In this document: positions 18,527 through 27,500 of the stretch, piece after piece
Layout of the letters: every line of letters begins with the position of its first letter
How positions within the stretch are numbered: the stretch's first letter is position 1
From: JBBIJO01 sp037445895
GTDB lineage: Bacteria; Bacteroidota; Ignavibacteria; Kapaibacteriales; UBA2268
Direction of reading: 5' to 3'
DNA: 64,000 nucleotides
Assembly: GCA_037445895.1 (NCBI GenBank)
Contig: JBBIJO010000006.1
Coordinates: 1-64,000 of the forward strand
Notes under the pieces: model-generated
Told to the model about the DNA's origin: nothing
The model's input: the letters and a program-made list of their open reading frames with translations, nothing else
Databases searched by the model: none
Program-made: the position numbers and the translations under genes

Positions 18527-18552
18527 GGGGGCGAAAAACCTTCCGCCCCCAT
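18527..18552. terminator. Probable terminator hairpin between sppA and the NTF2-like gene
   Basis: GGGGGCG at 18527-18533 pairs with CGCCCCC at 18544-18550 around a 10-nt loop. The genes on either side converge. No long T-run follows, so efficiency is uncertain. Confidence 0.55.
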
Positions 18553-18639
18553 ATTCGACTAGTGATTACAACCCAATATATGCGGGCTTTTATTTCCGTT
18601 AACCTGACTTTGCAAGGATTTTTAGTTTATTTAGATGTG

Positions 18640-19032
18640 TCATTTATTCGCCCCGATGCTATCGAATGGAATTTTTGTGTCGGCATATACTTGCCATAGT
18701 TTTATTTTGTTATCGTTTACGATTGCTTTCCAAGCAGCGGGAATTTGCCAATGTTTTTTGATGTTGTTTGTTTCTTTTCCTTTGTAAGTTCCACTTCCAA
18801 AACCAAAAACAGCGAAAGTATCGCCGTTGGCGAATATATCTGTAACTTCAATTTTGTAGTCGGGGAACCACTGAAAATACACAATCCAGCTCTCTTTCAT
18901 TCTATCTTTGCCGACGATTGTATTGCCGTGTGCATCGATGAATTGATGATTGTCTGTTGCTAACGAATAAATTTTATCAACGTTGTGTTCGTTGATTGCT
19001 TCTACAAAATTATAAATAGTTTGCTTGCTCAT
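18640..19032 (-). CDS. NTF2/SnoaL-like small protein
   Basis: A 130-residue cytosolic protein with the pattern of the SnoaL-like/NTF2 alpha+beta barrel: a helix at the N-terminus (FVEAINEHNVDKIYSL), then DNHQFIDAHGNTIVGKD, a central FQWFPDYKIEVTDIF strand and FGSGTYKGK. Such proteins form a cone-shaped pocket that binds small hydrophobic ligands and may act as isomerases, hydrolases or binding partners; no catalytic set can be named. It lies 74 bases downstream of nuoB on the same strand and could be transcribed with it. No functional link to respiration is known to me. Confidence 0.75.
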   Translation of the reverse strand: MSKQTIYNFVEAINEHNVDKIYSLATDNHQFIDAHGNTIVGKDRMKESWIVYFQWFPDYKIEVTDIFANGDTFAVFGFGSGTYKGKETNNIKKHWQIPAAWKAIVNDNKIKLWQVYADTKIPFDSIGANK

Positions 19033-19106
19033 TTAGTCGTTGTTCGATGCTTCCTGGTCAACACGTTGTTTAATGTATCGGTTCCCTTCGATGTAATTTC
19101 CGAGTG

Positions 19107-19655
19107 TTATATCTCGCATATTGGAGTATAGTAATTTTCTTGGCGAGGGGTTGGCGAGATATTTTTCCCAAAGTTGAATAGAATTGGTTTGTGTTTTTTT
19201 TGAATTTTCTCTTGAATAACCATTAACGCTTTTATAAGTGCTTCTGGACGAGGTGGGCATCCGGAGACATAGGCATCGACAGGGAGGAACTGGTCAATTC
19301 CTTGAACTACCGAGTAACTACGGAACATTCCACCGGTGGAAGCACATACCCCCATCGAAATAACCCATTTAGGGTCGGGCATCTGGTCGTATATTTTACG
19401 AACAACCCAGGACATCTTGTATGTAACGGTTCCGGCAACAATTAACAAATCCGACTGTCGAGGAGTCATTCGGAATACTTCGGAACCGAAGCGTGCAACG
19501 TCGAAACGTGGAGAAGCGAAAGCCATCATCTCGATAGCACAGCAGGAAATTCCGAGTGGCATTGGCCAAACTGAATTTTTTTGTGCCCATTTCAAAACGG
19601 CATCGACAGTTGTTGTTAGGAAACCGTCGCGCCCAAGCAATTTATCTAATCCCAT
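19107..19655 (-). CDS. nuoB: NADH-quinone oxidoreductase subunit B
   Basis: The 182-residue subunit of complex I that carries the terminal iron-sulphur cluster N2, sitting in the peripheral arm next to the quinone pocket. The four cluster ligands are visible: C38 and C39 in ISCCAIEM, C104 in MGVCASTGG and C133 in SGCPPRP. The N-terminal helix and a C-terminal basic tail are normal. Its start overlaps the end of nuoA by 10 bases, so the two are translationally coupled. No nuoC or nuoD follows; instead comes an NTF2-like gene, so the other complex I genes must lie elsewhere. Confidence 0.95.
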   Translation of the reverse strand: MGLDKLLGRDGFLTTTVDAVLKWAQKNSVWPMPLGISCCAIEMMAFASPRFDVARFGSEVFRMTPRQSDLLIVAGTVTYKMSWVVRKIYDQMPDPKWVISMGVCASTGGMFRSYSVVQGIDQFLPVDAYVSGCPPRPEALIKALMVIQEKIQKKHKPILFNFGKNISPTPRQENYYTPICEI

Positions 19656-20002
19656 TCTAATCCTCCTTTTCTCAGTTCATAGAAATAACCAACAAAAAGA
19701 ACCAATATAAAAGTTATCATAGAAATAAACGCAGGAAATCCAAGATTAGTGAAAGTTATTGCCCAAGGATAAAGGAAAACAACTTCGATATCGAAGACAA
19801 TAAAACTCATAGCCACAAGATAGAATTTGACGGAGAAACGTTCGCGTGCTGTTCGGAAAGGAATCATTCCGCTTTCATACGTAGTAATTTTTTCGCGTGT
19901 GATGCGTCGTGCCCCCATCCATTCCGAAAGTATCATAAACACAAAGGCAACAAGAAATCCAAATATTATCATTAAAATTAAAGGAACATAGGCACCGAGC
20001 AT
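19646..20002 (-). CDS. nuoA: NADH-quinone oxidoreductase subunit A
   Basis: A 118-residue membrane subunit of complex I with three hydrophobic helices: an N-terminal one ([18 protein letters not shown]), a second beginning [22 protein letters not shown], shown in part as [15 protein letters not shown], and a third near the end. The conserved acidic loop between helices 1 and 2 has Y-E-S-G-M-I-P-F, close to the family Y-E-C-G, with serine in place of the cysteine as in many bacteria. A full Bacteroidota-type promoter lies 29-60 bases upstream. It forms a two-gene unit with nuoB, apart from the rest of complex I. Confidence 0.94.
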   Translation of the reverse strand: MLGAYVPLILMIIFGFLVAFVFMILSEWMGARRITREKITTYESGMIPFRTARERFSVKFYLVAMSFIVFDIEVVFLYPWAITFTNLGFPAFISMITFILVLFVGYFYELRKGGLEWD

Positions 20003-20030
20003 ATTTATCTCTTAAACTTTCTTAAAAATT

Positions 20031-20062
20031 CAAATTTATTACATTTGCAATAAAATAACAAA
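20031..20062 (-). promoter_or_regulatory. Bacteroidota-type promoter of nuoAB
   Basis: Read on the minus strand, TTTG (complement of 20059-20062), a spacer of exactly 20 bases, and TAAATTTG (complement of 20031-20038). This matches the -33 TTTG and -7 TAnnTTTG boxes known for Bacteroidota primary sigma factors. Transcription would start near 20024, about 22 bases before the nuoA ATG. Confidence 0.75.
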
Positions 20063-20258
20063 GAAAGTTTGAAAATTTTTATGTTATTGCTAATTCGAAA
20101 CATACCCTAAGGCTTACAACAGATAGACACAACATATTACGAGCAATTAGAACTTACACTATCAATTTGCTGTTCATTCAATAGTTGTGATGTTGTTATT
20201 TTGAAAATATTGTTAAAAAAATTAATTTAATTTTTTTGTTTGTTAAGATTTCTAAAAA

Positions 20259-21083
20259 GTGAGTGAAATTATACTTGAAATTAAGCAGTTGAGCAAATCT
20301 TTCGATGACCATCGAATCTTGAAGAATATTTCGCTTTCTGTTCGCAAAGGGGAACTTATTTCGATAATAGGTCGTTCGGGCTGTGGGAAAACAACGCTGC
20401 TCCGATGTATCAACTGTTTGGAGCGTTTCGATTCGGGTTATCTTCGTGTTGGTGGGATAGAAATAGAACGAAGATATTTCCAAGCAGTTCAGCATTCGAA
20501 AGGCAATAGTAATTCGAACCACTTTAACAATAGCAAAAAATATAAACTCGAAGAGGAATATCAAGAAAAAGCTAATCAAATTCGTTCGCGTGTTGGTTTG
20601 TTGTTTCAAAACCTAAACCTTTTTCCACATTTGACGGTTTTGGAAAATATTACAATTGCTCCACAAATTGTAAGGAAAGAGCATAAAACGACGGCAACCG
20701 AGCGTGCAAAAGCATTGCTCGCAAAAGTTGGGCTTTCTGATTTCGAAAATCGTTATCCGTATCAGTTATCTGGTGGACAAGCTCAACGCGTTGCTATTGC
20801 CCGGGCGCTTGCTATGAATCCAGAGCTTATGTTGTATGATGAGCCAACGTCGGCACTCGACCCCGAACTCGTTGGCGAAGTGTTCAATGTTATGCAGGAC
20901 CTTCACAACGAGGGTATGACGCAGATTATTGTTACCCATGCTATGAACTTTGCAAAATCTGCTTCCGATTATGTAATCTATCTCGAAGCAGGCGAAATTG
21001 TTGAAATTGGAAGACCGCAGGACCTTTTTTCTTCGCCGCGAGACGCGCGGACCGAGGCTTATGTTCGCTTATTCAAGGAGTAA
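20259..21083 (+). CDS. Polar amino-acid ABC transporter ATP-binding protein
   Basis: A 274-residue GlnQ/HisP-type ATPase that powers uptake of a polar amino acid. It starts with GTG at 20259. Motifs in order: Walker A GRSGCGKT at residues 38-45, Q-loop LLFQNLNLFPHLTVLENI, signature LSGGQAQRVAIARA, Walker B LMLYDEPTSALDPE, and the H-loop histidine in VTHAMNF. Compared with GlnQ (240 residues) there is an insertion of about 30 residues, rich in Asn, Ser, Lys and Glu, between the Walker A region and the Q-loop (after GGIEIERR). It is followed after five bases by the fused binding-protein/permease gene, and together they can form a complete importer. Confidence 0.92.
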   Translation: MSEIILEIKQLSKSFDDHRILKNISLSVRKGELISIIGRSGCGKTTLLRCINCLERFDSGYLRVGGIEIERRYFQAVQHSKGNSNSNHFNNSKKYKLEEEYQEKANQIRSRVGLLFQNLNLFPHLTVLENITIAPQIVRKEHKTTATERAKALLAKVGLSDFENRYPYQLSGGQAQRVAIARALAMNPELMLYDEPTSALDPELVGEVFNVMQDLHNEGMTQIIVTHAMNFAKSASDYVIYLEAGEIVEIGRPQDLFSSPRDARTEAYVRLFKE

Positions 21084-21088
21084 ATGTA

Positions 21089-22615
21089 GTGTTAAAAATT
21101 CGAATTTTCGTTTTTCTTTCTTTTGGCTTGGGCATTTTATTTGGCAATCCCGATATAAGAGCACAGGAAAAAAAAGTTCTTCGGTGGGCTGCCGACGCCG
21201 AAGGCAATGCTCCTTATATTTTCCAAGACCCTAAAATTCCATCGAATATAATTGGTTTTGAAGTCGATATAGTTAAAGCTATTTGCAATGTTTTAAAGGT
21301 TAAAGCGAAATTTGTCCAAAACCAGTGGGATGGGCTCATACCGGGACTCGAACGAAATGACTACGATATTGCAATCAATGGTCTGGAGATTACCGAGGAC
21401 CGAAAGCAAGTTGTAAATTTCAGCGACCCTTACTATGTAACACACGAACAACTTGTTGTGATGAAAGGAGTTGATTATATAAACGAGCTTTCCGATTTAG
21501 TAGGGCGACGTGTCGGTGCGTTAAAGAACTCGCTTGCCGAAAGGATTTTAAGAGCAAAAGGCGGAATAAATGTTATTACTTATGAAGGCGAAGTAAATGC
21601 GTTCGTTGATATGAAGAATGGGCGTATCGAAGCTGTGCTGGTCGATGCCCCAATTGCTTTGTATTTCACCGGAACAAACCCCGAATATCGAATTGTTGGA
21701 CAGCCCATTGGTGAAATTTCTTATGGGATTGCTTTGCGGAAAGGAGATACAACACTCCTTCGGAGAATAAATTTTGCAATAGAAACTCTGAAAAAAAGTG
21801 GGAAACTTCGGGAGATACTCGAGCAGTGGAAGCTTTGGAACTTTATGATGAGTTCGTTTTTGAGCGATTTTAGCCCTTCGAATGTCCCACCTCGCAAATA
21901 CCATGAATTTCTCGAAGCTGTGGGGAGAAGGGGAGATTTGGTTTCTCGAATTTGGCTATACTTGGATTTTATGCCTTTGTTTTTCAAAGCGGCTTTGGTA
22001 ACATTGGGGATCTCGATACTTGCAATGCTTCTTGCAATCTTTGTAGGTTTAGTTTTGTCACTAATGCGGGTTTACGGAGGGAAGATACTTAGCTGGTTTG
22101 CAATTGCGTATATCGAGGTAATTCGTGGAACACCGTTGTTGATTCAATTGTATTTTATCTTTTATGCGCTACCTTCGATTGGGATTAAATTTTCTCCATT
22201 CATTGCAGCAATTATTGGATTGGGACTAAACTATGCTGCATACGAAGCCGAAGTTTATCGTTCGGGATTGTTTGCGATACCGAAAGGACAAATCGAAGCA
22301 GCAATTTCGCTTGGGATGCATAAATCCCAGGCAATTTGGCATATTGTAATTCCCCAAGCTATTAGAATTGTTATTCCACCGATGACAAATGATTTTATCT
22401 CGCTATTGAAAGATTCAAGTTTGGTTTCGATAATTACTATGATTGAACTGACTAAGGTTTATTATCAAATTGCCTCCAGCTATTACGATTATCTTGGAAC
22501 CGGAATCATAGTTGCTATTATTTATTTGCTTCTTGGGCTGCCATTTGTCCGATTAGCTCGAGCATTCGAAAAGCGATTGGTAATTGAATCGGCAGCCAAA
22601 AGAGATAAGTTATAA
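21089..22615 (+). CDS. Fused amino-acid-binding protein and ABC permease
   Basis: A 508-residue protein that joins two transporter parts in one chain. It starts with GTG at 21089, with AAGGAG eight bases upstream. Residues 1-24 are a signal peptide or first membrane helix. Residues about 30-250 are a family-3 solute-binding domain (GFEVDIVKAICNVLKV, QNQWDGLIPGLERNDYDI, then FSDPYY). Residues about 290-500 are a HisM/GlnP-type permease with five or so helices and the EAA loop (EAAISLGMHKSQAIWHIVIP) that docks the ATPase. The binding domain would lie on the periplasmic face, tethered to the permease. FSDPYY, DYDIAINGL and a conserved EAVLVDAP indicate a polar amino acid; the specific substrate cannot be read. 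Such fusions are known in other phyla. Confidence 0.92.
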   Translation: MLKIRIFVFLSFGLGILFGNPDIRAQEKKVLRWAADAEGNAPYIFQDPKIPSNIIGFEVDIVKAICNVLKVKAKFVQNQWDGLIPGLERNDYDIAINGLEITEDRKQVVNFSDPYYVTHEQLVVMKGVDYINELSDLVGRRVGALKNSLAERILRAKGGINVITYEGEVNAFVDMKNGRIEAVLVDAPIALYFTGTNPEYRIVGQPIGEISYGIALRKGDTTLLRRINFAIETLKKSGKLREILEQWKLWNFMMSSFLSDFSPSNVPPRKYHEFLEAVGRRGDLVSRIWLYLDFMPLFFKAALVTLGISILAMLLAIFVGLVLSLMRVYGGKILSWFAIAYIEVIRGTPLLIQLYFIFYALPSIGIKFSPFIAAIIGLGLNYAAYEAEVYRSGLFAIPKGQIEAAISLGMHKSQAIWHIVIPQAIRIVIPPMTNDFISLLKDSSLVSIITMIELTKVYYQIASSYYDYLGTGIIVAIIYLLLGLPFVRLARAFEKRLVIESAAKRDKL

Positions 22616-22616
22616 T

Positions 22617-22679
22617 ATGAGCGATTATTTTGCGTTTATACTTATCGTTTTATTGGTAATATTTGGGAACTTTTTATGA
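22617..22679 (+). CDS. 20-residue hydrophobic micro-ORF between transporter and LRR genes
   Basis: An ATG one base after the permease stop opens a frame of 20 codons, MSDYFAFILIVLLVIFGNFL, ending in a TGA that overlaps the ATG of the LRR gene (ATGA). The peptide is one hydrophobic helix with a short polar N-terminus and would insert in the membrane. The tight packing on both sides suggests translational coupling and real translation. A Shine-Dalgarno site is weak (AGAGATAAG). It could be a tiny membrane protein or only a leader that couples translation of the LRR gene. No homologue is known to me. Confidence 0.4.
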   Translation: MSDYFAFILIVLLVIFGNFL

Positions 22680-24052
22680 AAAAGCTGATAGTTTTGTTTT
22701 TAACGCTTTCTTTGACATTGTTCGCGCAAGAGATAAACCAACACCCAAAGAAGGTTATAAAACGAACCGAAGATTCAACCACTCAACGCCACTATAAACC
22801 TTTGAAGCCAATTAATCAGCACACATTCAATACCGTCGAAGAAGCTTTGTCCGATACATCCGAACTCCGAACTTTGAACCTTGCCGGAAAAAACCTCACT
22901 TCTATTTCCCCTTCAATTGCGAAATTCACTCAATTAGAAGTATTAGACCTTTCTAACAATTCGATTTCGTCGTTGCCGAAAGAAATCGCTTATGTAAAAA
23001 CTCTAAAAGTTTTGCGGCTTTCGAACAATCAATTCACCAAATTCCCCGAAATTTTGAAAGAACTTCCAAATCTCGAAACGCTCGACCTTTCGAGTAACAA
23101 AATTTCCGAGTTGCCCGAAAAGCCGATTGTTTTCCCACAACTTAAGAATATGCTTTTAGCTCGAAATCAGTTCAAAATATTTAAAAATATAGACTTTCCA
23201 CTACTTAATACCCTAGATTTAAGTTTCAATCAACTCGAACAACTGCCCGAGCTTACTTTGCCTGCTACAAAACTAACAAACCTGAACCTTGCGAACAACA
23301 AAATTAAAAGCATTGGTACCTCGATTCAAAAGTTCAGTGGTTTGCGCCGATTGACGTTATCGAATAATCGGATTGAGACAATATCGAAAGATATTGCTTC
23401 GTTAGCCTATTTAAACTTCTTGCGGTTGGACAACAACCGACTAACACAAGTTCCAATCGGTTTAGCTAATATTCAAACGCTAACAGTTTTGGACTTAAGC
23501 AACAATCCAATTGCAACATTTTCGATTTCCGAAAATGGGTTTCCCGCTCTTTCGAACTTGATTTTGAACAACATCAACTCGGATAAATTTCCGACAGAGA
23601 TTTTTGGAATTCCAAATCTTCGCGCTCTAAGTTTGGTCGGCAATAAAAATTTGAATTTGAATGGTATTTCGTTGCTAACGAAGTTGGAAATTCTTAAAAT
23701 ATCTAATTGCAATTTAACAGAAATCCCAAAGGAAGTCTTTAAACTAAGTAAATTAAAAGAGTTAGATGTATCGAACAACAAGATAAGTGCTATTCCTTCG
23801 GAAATTTCGAAGTTGACCGAACTAATTCGTTTGAATATTAGTTTCAATGAATTGCAGTCGTTACCGAGCGAAATCGTTTCGTTAGGAGCTTTGCAGATAT
23901 TGAATGCAAACAATAACCAGCTAACTAAACTTCCCGATGAAATTCAGCGGTTGACAAATCTACGCAACTTACAATTAAGGAAGAACAAATTTCCAGATTC
24001 CGAAATGGAAAAAATAAAACAGAGTTTTCCAAAGGTAAGTGTGATGTTCTGA
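22676..24052 (+). CDS. Exported leucine-rich-repeat protein, 17 repeats
   Basis: A 458-residue protein with a signal peptide (MKKLIVLFLTLSLTLFAQ) and about 17 consecutive leucine-rich repeats of roughly 23 residues, from residue 63 to near the end, following L-x-x-L-x-L-x-x-N-x-l-x-x-l-P. This is the bacterial/Ras-like LRR class, giving a curved solenoid for protein binding. It lacks a type IX sorting domain and a lipobox, so it is probably periplasmic or released by another path. It follows an amino-acid transporter and overlaps the preceding micro-ORF by four bases, so it may belong to the same operon. The binding partner is unknown. Confidence 0.85.
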   Translation: MKKLIVLFLTLSLTLFAQEINQHPKKVIKRTEDSTTQRHYKPLKPINQHTFNTVEEALSDTSELRTLNLAGKNLTSISPSIAKFTQLEVLDLSNNSISSLPKEIAYVKTLKVLRLSNNQFTKFPEILKELPNLETLDLSSNKISELPEKPIVFPQLKNMLLARNQFKIFKNIDFPLLNTLDLSFNQLEQLPELTLPATKLTNLNLANNKIKSIGTSIQKFSGLRRLTLSNNRIETISKDIASLAYLNFLRLDNNRLTQVPIGLANIQTLTVLDLSNNPIATFSISENGFPALSNLILNNINSDKFPTEIFGIPNLRALSLVGNKNLNLNGISLLTKLEILKISNCNLTEIPKEVFKLSKLKELDVSNNKISAIPSEISKLTELIRLNISFNELQSLPSEIVSLGALQILNANNNQLTKLPDEIQRLTNLRNLQLRKNKFPDSEMEKIKQSFPKVSVMF

Positions 24053-24503
24053 GTCGATTCCTATCCCCGACCCTCCGGATTATATTGCGAAAGGAAGAAT
24101 TATTTCCGGGTGGGTGATTTATAGGTTTGTTTAACTTCAAAGTATCGATTAAATCGGATTTTAGTGCAGGTAACTTGAAATTATATAGAAAAAAATATTT
24201 TGTTAGAGCCTAATTTGATTAATATTTGGCGTCTAAAATCAAATAACCAGTTATCCCGTAGGTGAAGTATCTTTTTGTCCTTTCTCTGAAAGAGTGGAGT
24301 GCCGCTCGGTAATACAAAAGCGGGTAAAAAGTTTCATTTTGTTCTACCCGAATTTTCGTCGTTAATTTTTTTTATTCAAAAAATGACGGGCAACATTTTC
24401 TATACTATTCGATTACAAGAATTTTAGTCAATTCCTCCATCGAAAAATACTCTTTTTTCCTTTCATTCGTTTTACTTCTTTTTGTAAGAAAAAAGGATGA
24501 AAT
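24053..24503. other. Intergenic region before the Tricorn-like gene
   Basis: About 450 AT-rich bases without a convincing gene. CCGGA near 24075 and TCCGG near 24105 could form a weak hairpin after the LRR gene. AAAGGATG precedes the next ATG as a Shine-Dalgarno site. No promoter matches the TTTG-20-TAnnTTTG pattern. Confidence 0.4.
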
Positions 24504-27500
24504 ATGAAGAAATTTTTTCTGTTACTAGCAGTGTTTTGTTTTTGCTATTTTGTTGTTTTTTCCGAAGAAGCAAGATTGTTGCGTTTCCCCAATGCATCGG
24601 CAAGCCAAATTACCTTTGTTTATGCAGGCGATATTTATGTAGTTAGCATCAACGGAGGAACTGCGCGAAAAATTACATCGAGCGAAGGAATTGAATTGTT
24701 TCCCCGCTTTTCTCCCGACGGCAAATCGATTGCTTTCTCGGGTGAATATGATGGGAATCGCGATGTTTACGTTGTTCCTTCCGAAGGTGGCGAGCCCAAA
24801 CGCTTGACATATTCTATGGATTTGCCTAATCTACCCGAAAGAATGGGACCCGACAAAATTGTTATGCAATGGAGTTCGGATGGAAGGAAAGTGCTCTACC
24901 GTTCTCGCTCGAATTGGTGGCATGCTTGGAGTGGAAAGTTGTTTTGGGTGAGTCTCGATGGTGGGTTGCCCGAAGAAGTTCCTTTGCCCCGTGCCGGATT
25001 TGCCTCGATTTCACCTGATGGAAAAAGAATTGCTTACAATCGCGTGTTTCGTGAGTTTCGCACCTGGAAACGCTATCGCGGGGGTCAAGCCGACGACATC
25101 TGGATTTACAACTTTGCCACAAAGAAATTAGAAAACATTACCAACAATCCCGCCCAAGATATTATTCCGATGTGGTTCCAAAACAAAATTTATTTCCTTT
25201 CGGACCGCGACCACACTATGAATCTGTTTTCCTATGATTTAACGACAAAACAAACAAAGAAAATTACAAATTTCGATAAATACGACGTCAAGTTTCCATC
25301 TGTGGGGACTAATTTCATCGTATTCGAAAATGGAGGTTATATTTATCTTCTTGACCCGAACACAGACAAGTATGAAAAGGTTAAAATTGAGATTGCCGAG
25401 GATTTCCCGACGATTCGACCTCAATTTAAAAATGTGAAGGAACAGATTTATTCATTCGACATTTCTCCCGATGGAGTTCGAGGTCTTTTCGAAGCCCGTG
25501 GCGAGATTTTCACTGTTCCAGCGGAAAAAGGGACCATACGAAATCTAACAAAAACCGGAAATGTTCACGACCGAAACCCTGTGTGGAGTCCCGATGGTCG
25601 TTGGATTGCTTACGTAAGCGATAAAACAGGCGAAACCGAAGTGTATATTTCGAAACCCGATGGTTCCCAAGAGATTCAACTTACAAACGACGCAAAATCA
25701 TATCGCTACTCTGTGAAGTGGTCGCCCGATAGTAAAAAATTGCTGTGCAATGACAAATTGATGCAACTATATATCGTCGATATCGAAACAAAAAAAGTTA
25801 CTCTTATCAAACGTTCGAAGGTTTGGGAAATTACAGATTTCGCTTGGTCGCCGGACAGCCGTTGGGTGGCTTTTGTAGAATATCTCGAGAATAATTTCCC
25901 GGTTATTTATATTTATTCTGTTGAAACAGGCGAAACTAAACAAGTTTCAAGTGAGTTTTTCCAAAGTTATTCCCCAGAATTTTCTTCCGATGGAAAATAT
26001 CTTTTCTTTGTTTCCGACAGAACATTCAAAGCCTCGATAGGTGAATTCGAATGGAACTATCAGTTCCACGACCTATCGAAAGTCTATGGCATTACTCTTC
26101 AAAAAGATACTCAATCGCCTTTTGCTTTCGAAAACGATGAAGTAAAACCGAAAGACGAGCCTAAACAGGAAGAAGAAACAAAAGATAAAACTAAGAAATC
26201 CAAGGAGACAAAGGCAAAAGAAGAAAATAAAGTTAAAATTAATATCGATTTCGATGGAATTGCCGATCGTATCTTCGAGTTCCCAGTTCCTAATGGTTCA
26301 TACCGCAGTTTGCGTTCTGTTGGCAACAAACTCTATTATGTTCGTTCGTCTTCGTCGCAAAAACCAAAATTCTATATGTTCGACATTGAAAATAAAAAAG
26401 AAACGGAAGTAGGCGATTTTAGCCTTTACGAAATTTCTGCCGATGGTAAAAAGATTATCTTCCAAAAAGACAAGGATTATTACATAACAGATTTGAAGGA
26501 TAAGATTTCCACAGATAAAGGCAGATTGGAGCTTTCCGAAATGCAAATGTTGGTTGACCCGAGAGCGGAATGGAAACAAATTTTCGATGAATCGTGGCGG
26601 CAGATGCGCGATTTCTTCTATGCTCCAAATATGCATGGTGTCGATTGGAAAGCAATTAAAGAAAAATATGCTGAACTTTTGCCATATTGTCGTCATCGTT
26701 TCGATTTGACATATATTATCGGCGAAATGATTGCGGAACTTAATGTTGGGCATGCTTATGTTGGTGGTGGTGATATGCCAAAAGTTGAATCAGTTCCGAT
26801 TGGTTTGCTCGGCGCCGATTTTACGTTCGACCTAAATAGTGGATTCTATCAAATAAAGAAAATATACAGCGGAAGGAACTGGAGCGAAGATACTCGTTCG
26901 CCGTTAATGTTGCCAGGCGTGAATATCAAAGAAGGAGACTATATCGTCGAGATTGAAGGCATACCGCTTTCGAAAGAAATGACGCCATACCGAGCATTGG
27001 TAAACAAAGCGAACAAATATGTTTCTATCAAGGTAAACAGCAAACCAAGCCTCGAAGGTGCAAAAGAATATTTTGTTAAAACCATTGCTAGCGAAGGCGG
27101 ATTGCGATATCTCGACTGGGTAGAATATAATAGAAACTACGTAGAAAAGAAAACAAATGGCCGCGTCGGGTATATCCATATTCCGGATATGGCTGTGGGC
27201 AACGGATTAAACGAATTCGTTAAGTATTTCTATCCACAAGTCCGAAAAGAGGCTTTAATTATCGACGATCGTTACAATGGTGGAGGGAACGTATCGACAA
27301 TGATTATTGAACGATTGCGCAGAATACTTTCAATAGCAACTTATGCAAGAAACCAGGAAGTCGTTCAAACTAAGCCCGATGCAGTTATGACCGGACCGAT
27401 GGTTTGCTTGGTAAATGAACTTTCGGCTTCCGACGGCGACTTATTCCCATACCAGTTTAAAACACTTGGTATTGGGAAAGTTATTGGTCGCCGAACCTGG

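Noticed and set aside
19033..19260. Minus-strand open frame overlapping the end of nuoB
   Set aside because: It lies in another frame of the clear nuoB gene, and has no Shine-Dalgarno site or family features.
22676..24052. Repetitive DNA that could suggest a repeat array
   Set aside because: The periodicity of about 69 bases is that of leucine-rich repeats in a coding gene, not a CRISPR or satellite array.
24053..24503. Possible riboswitch or small RNA before the Tricorn-like gene
   Set aside because: No stable conserved fold or known motif could be recognised in the AT-rich spacer.
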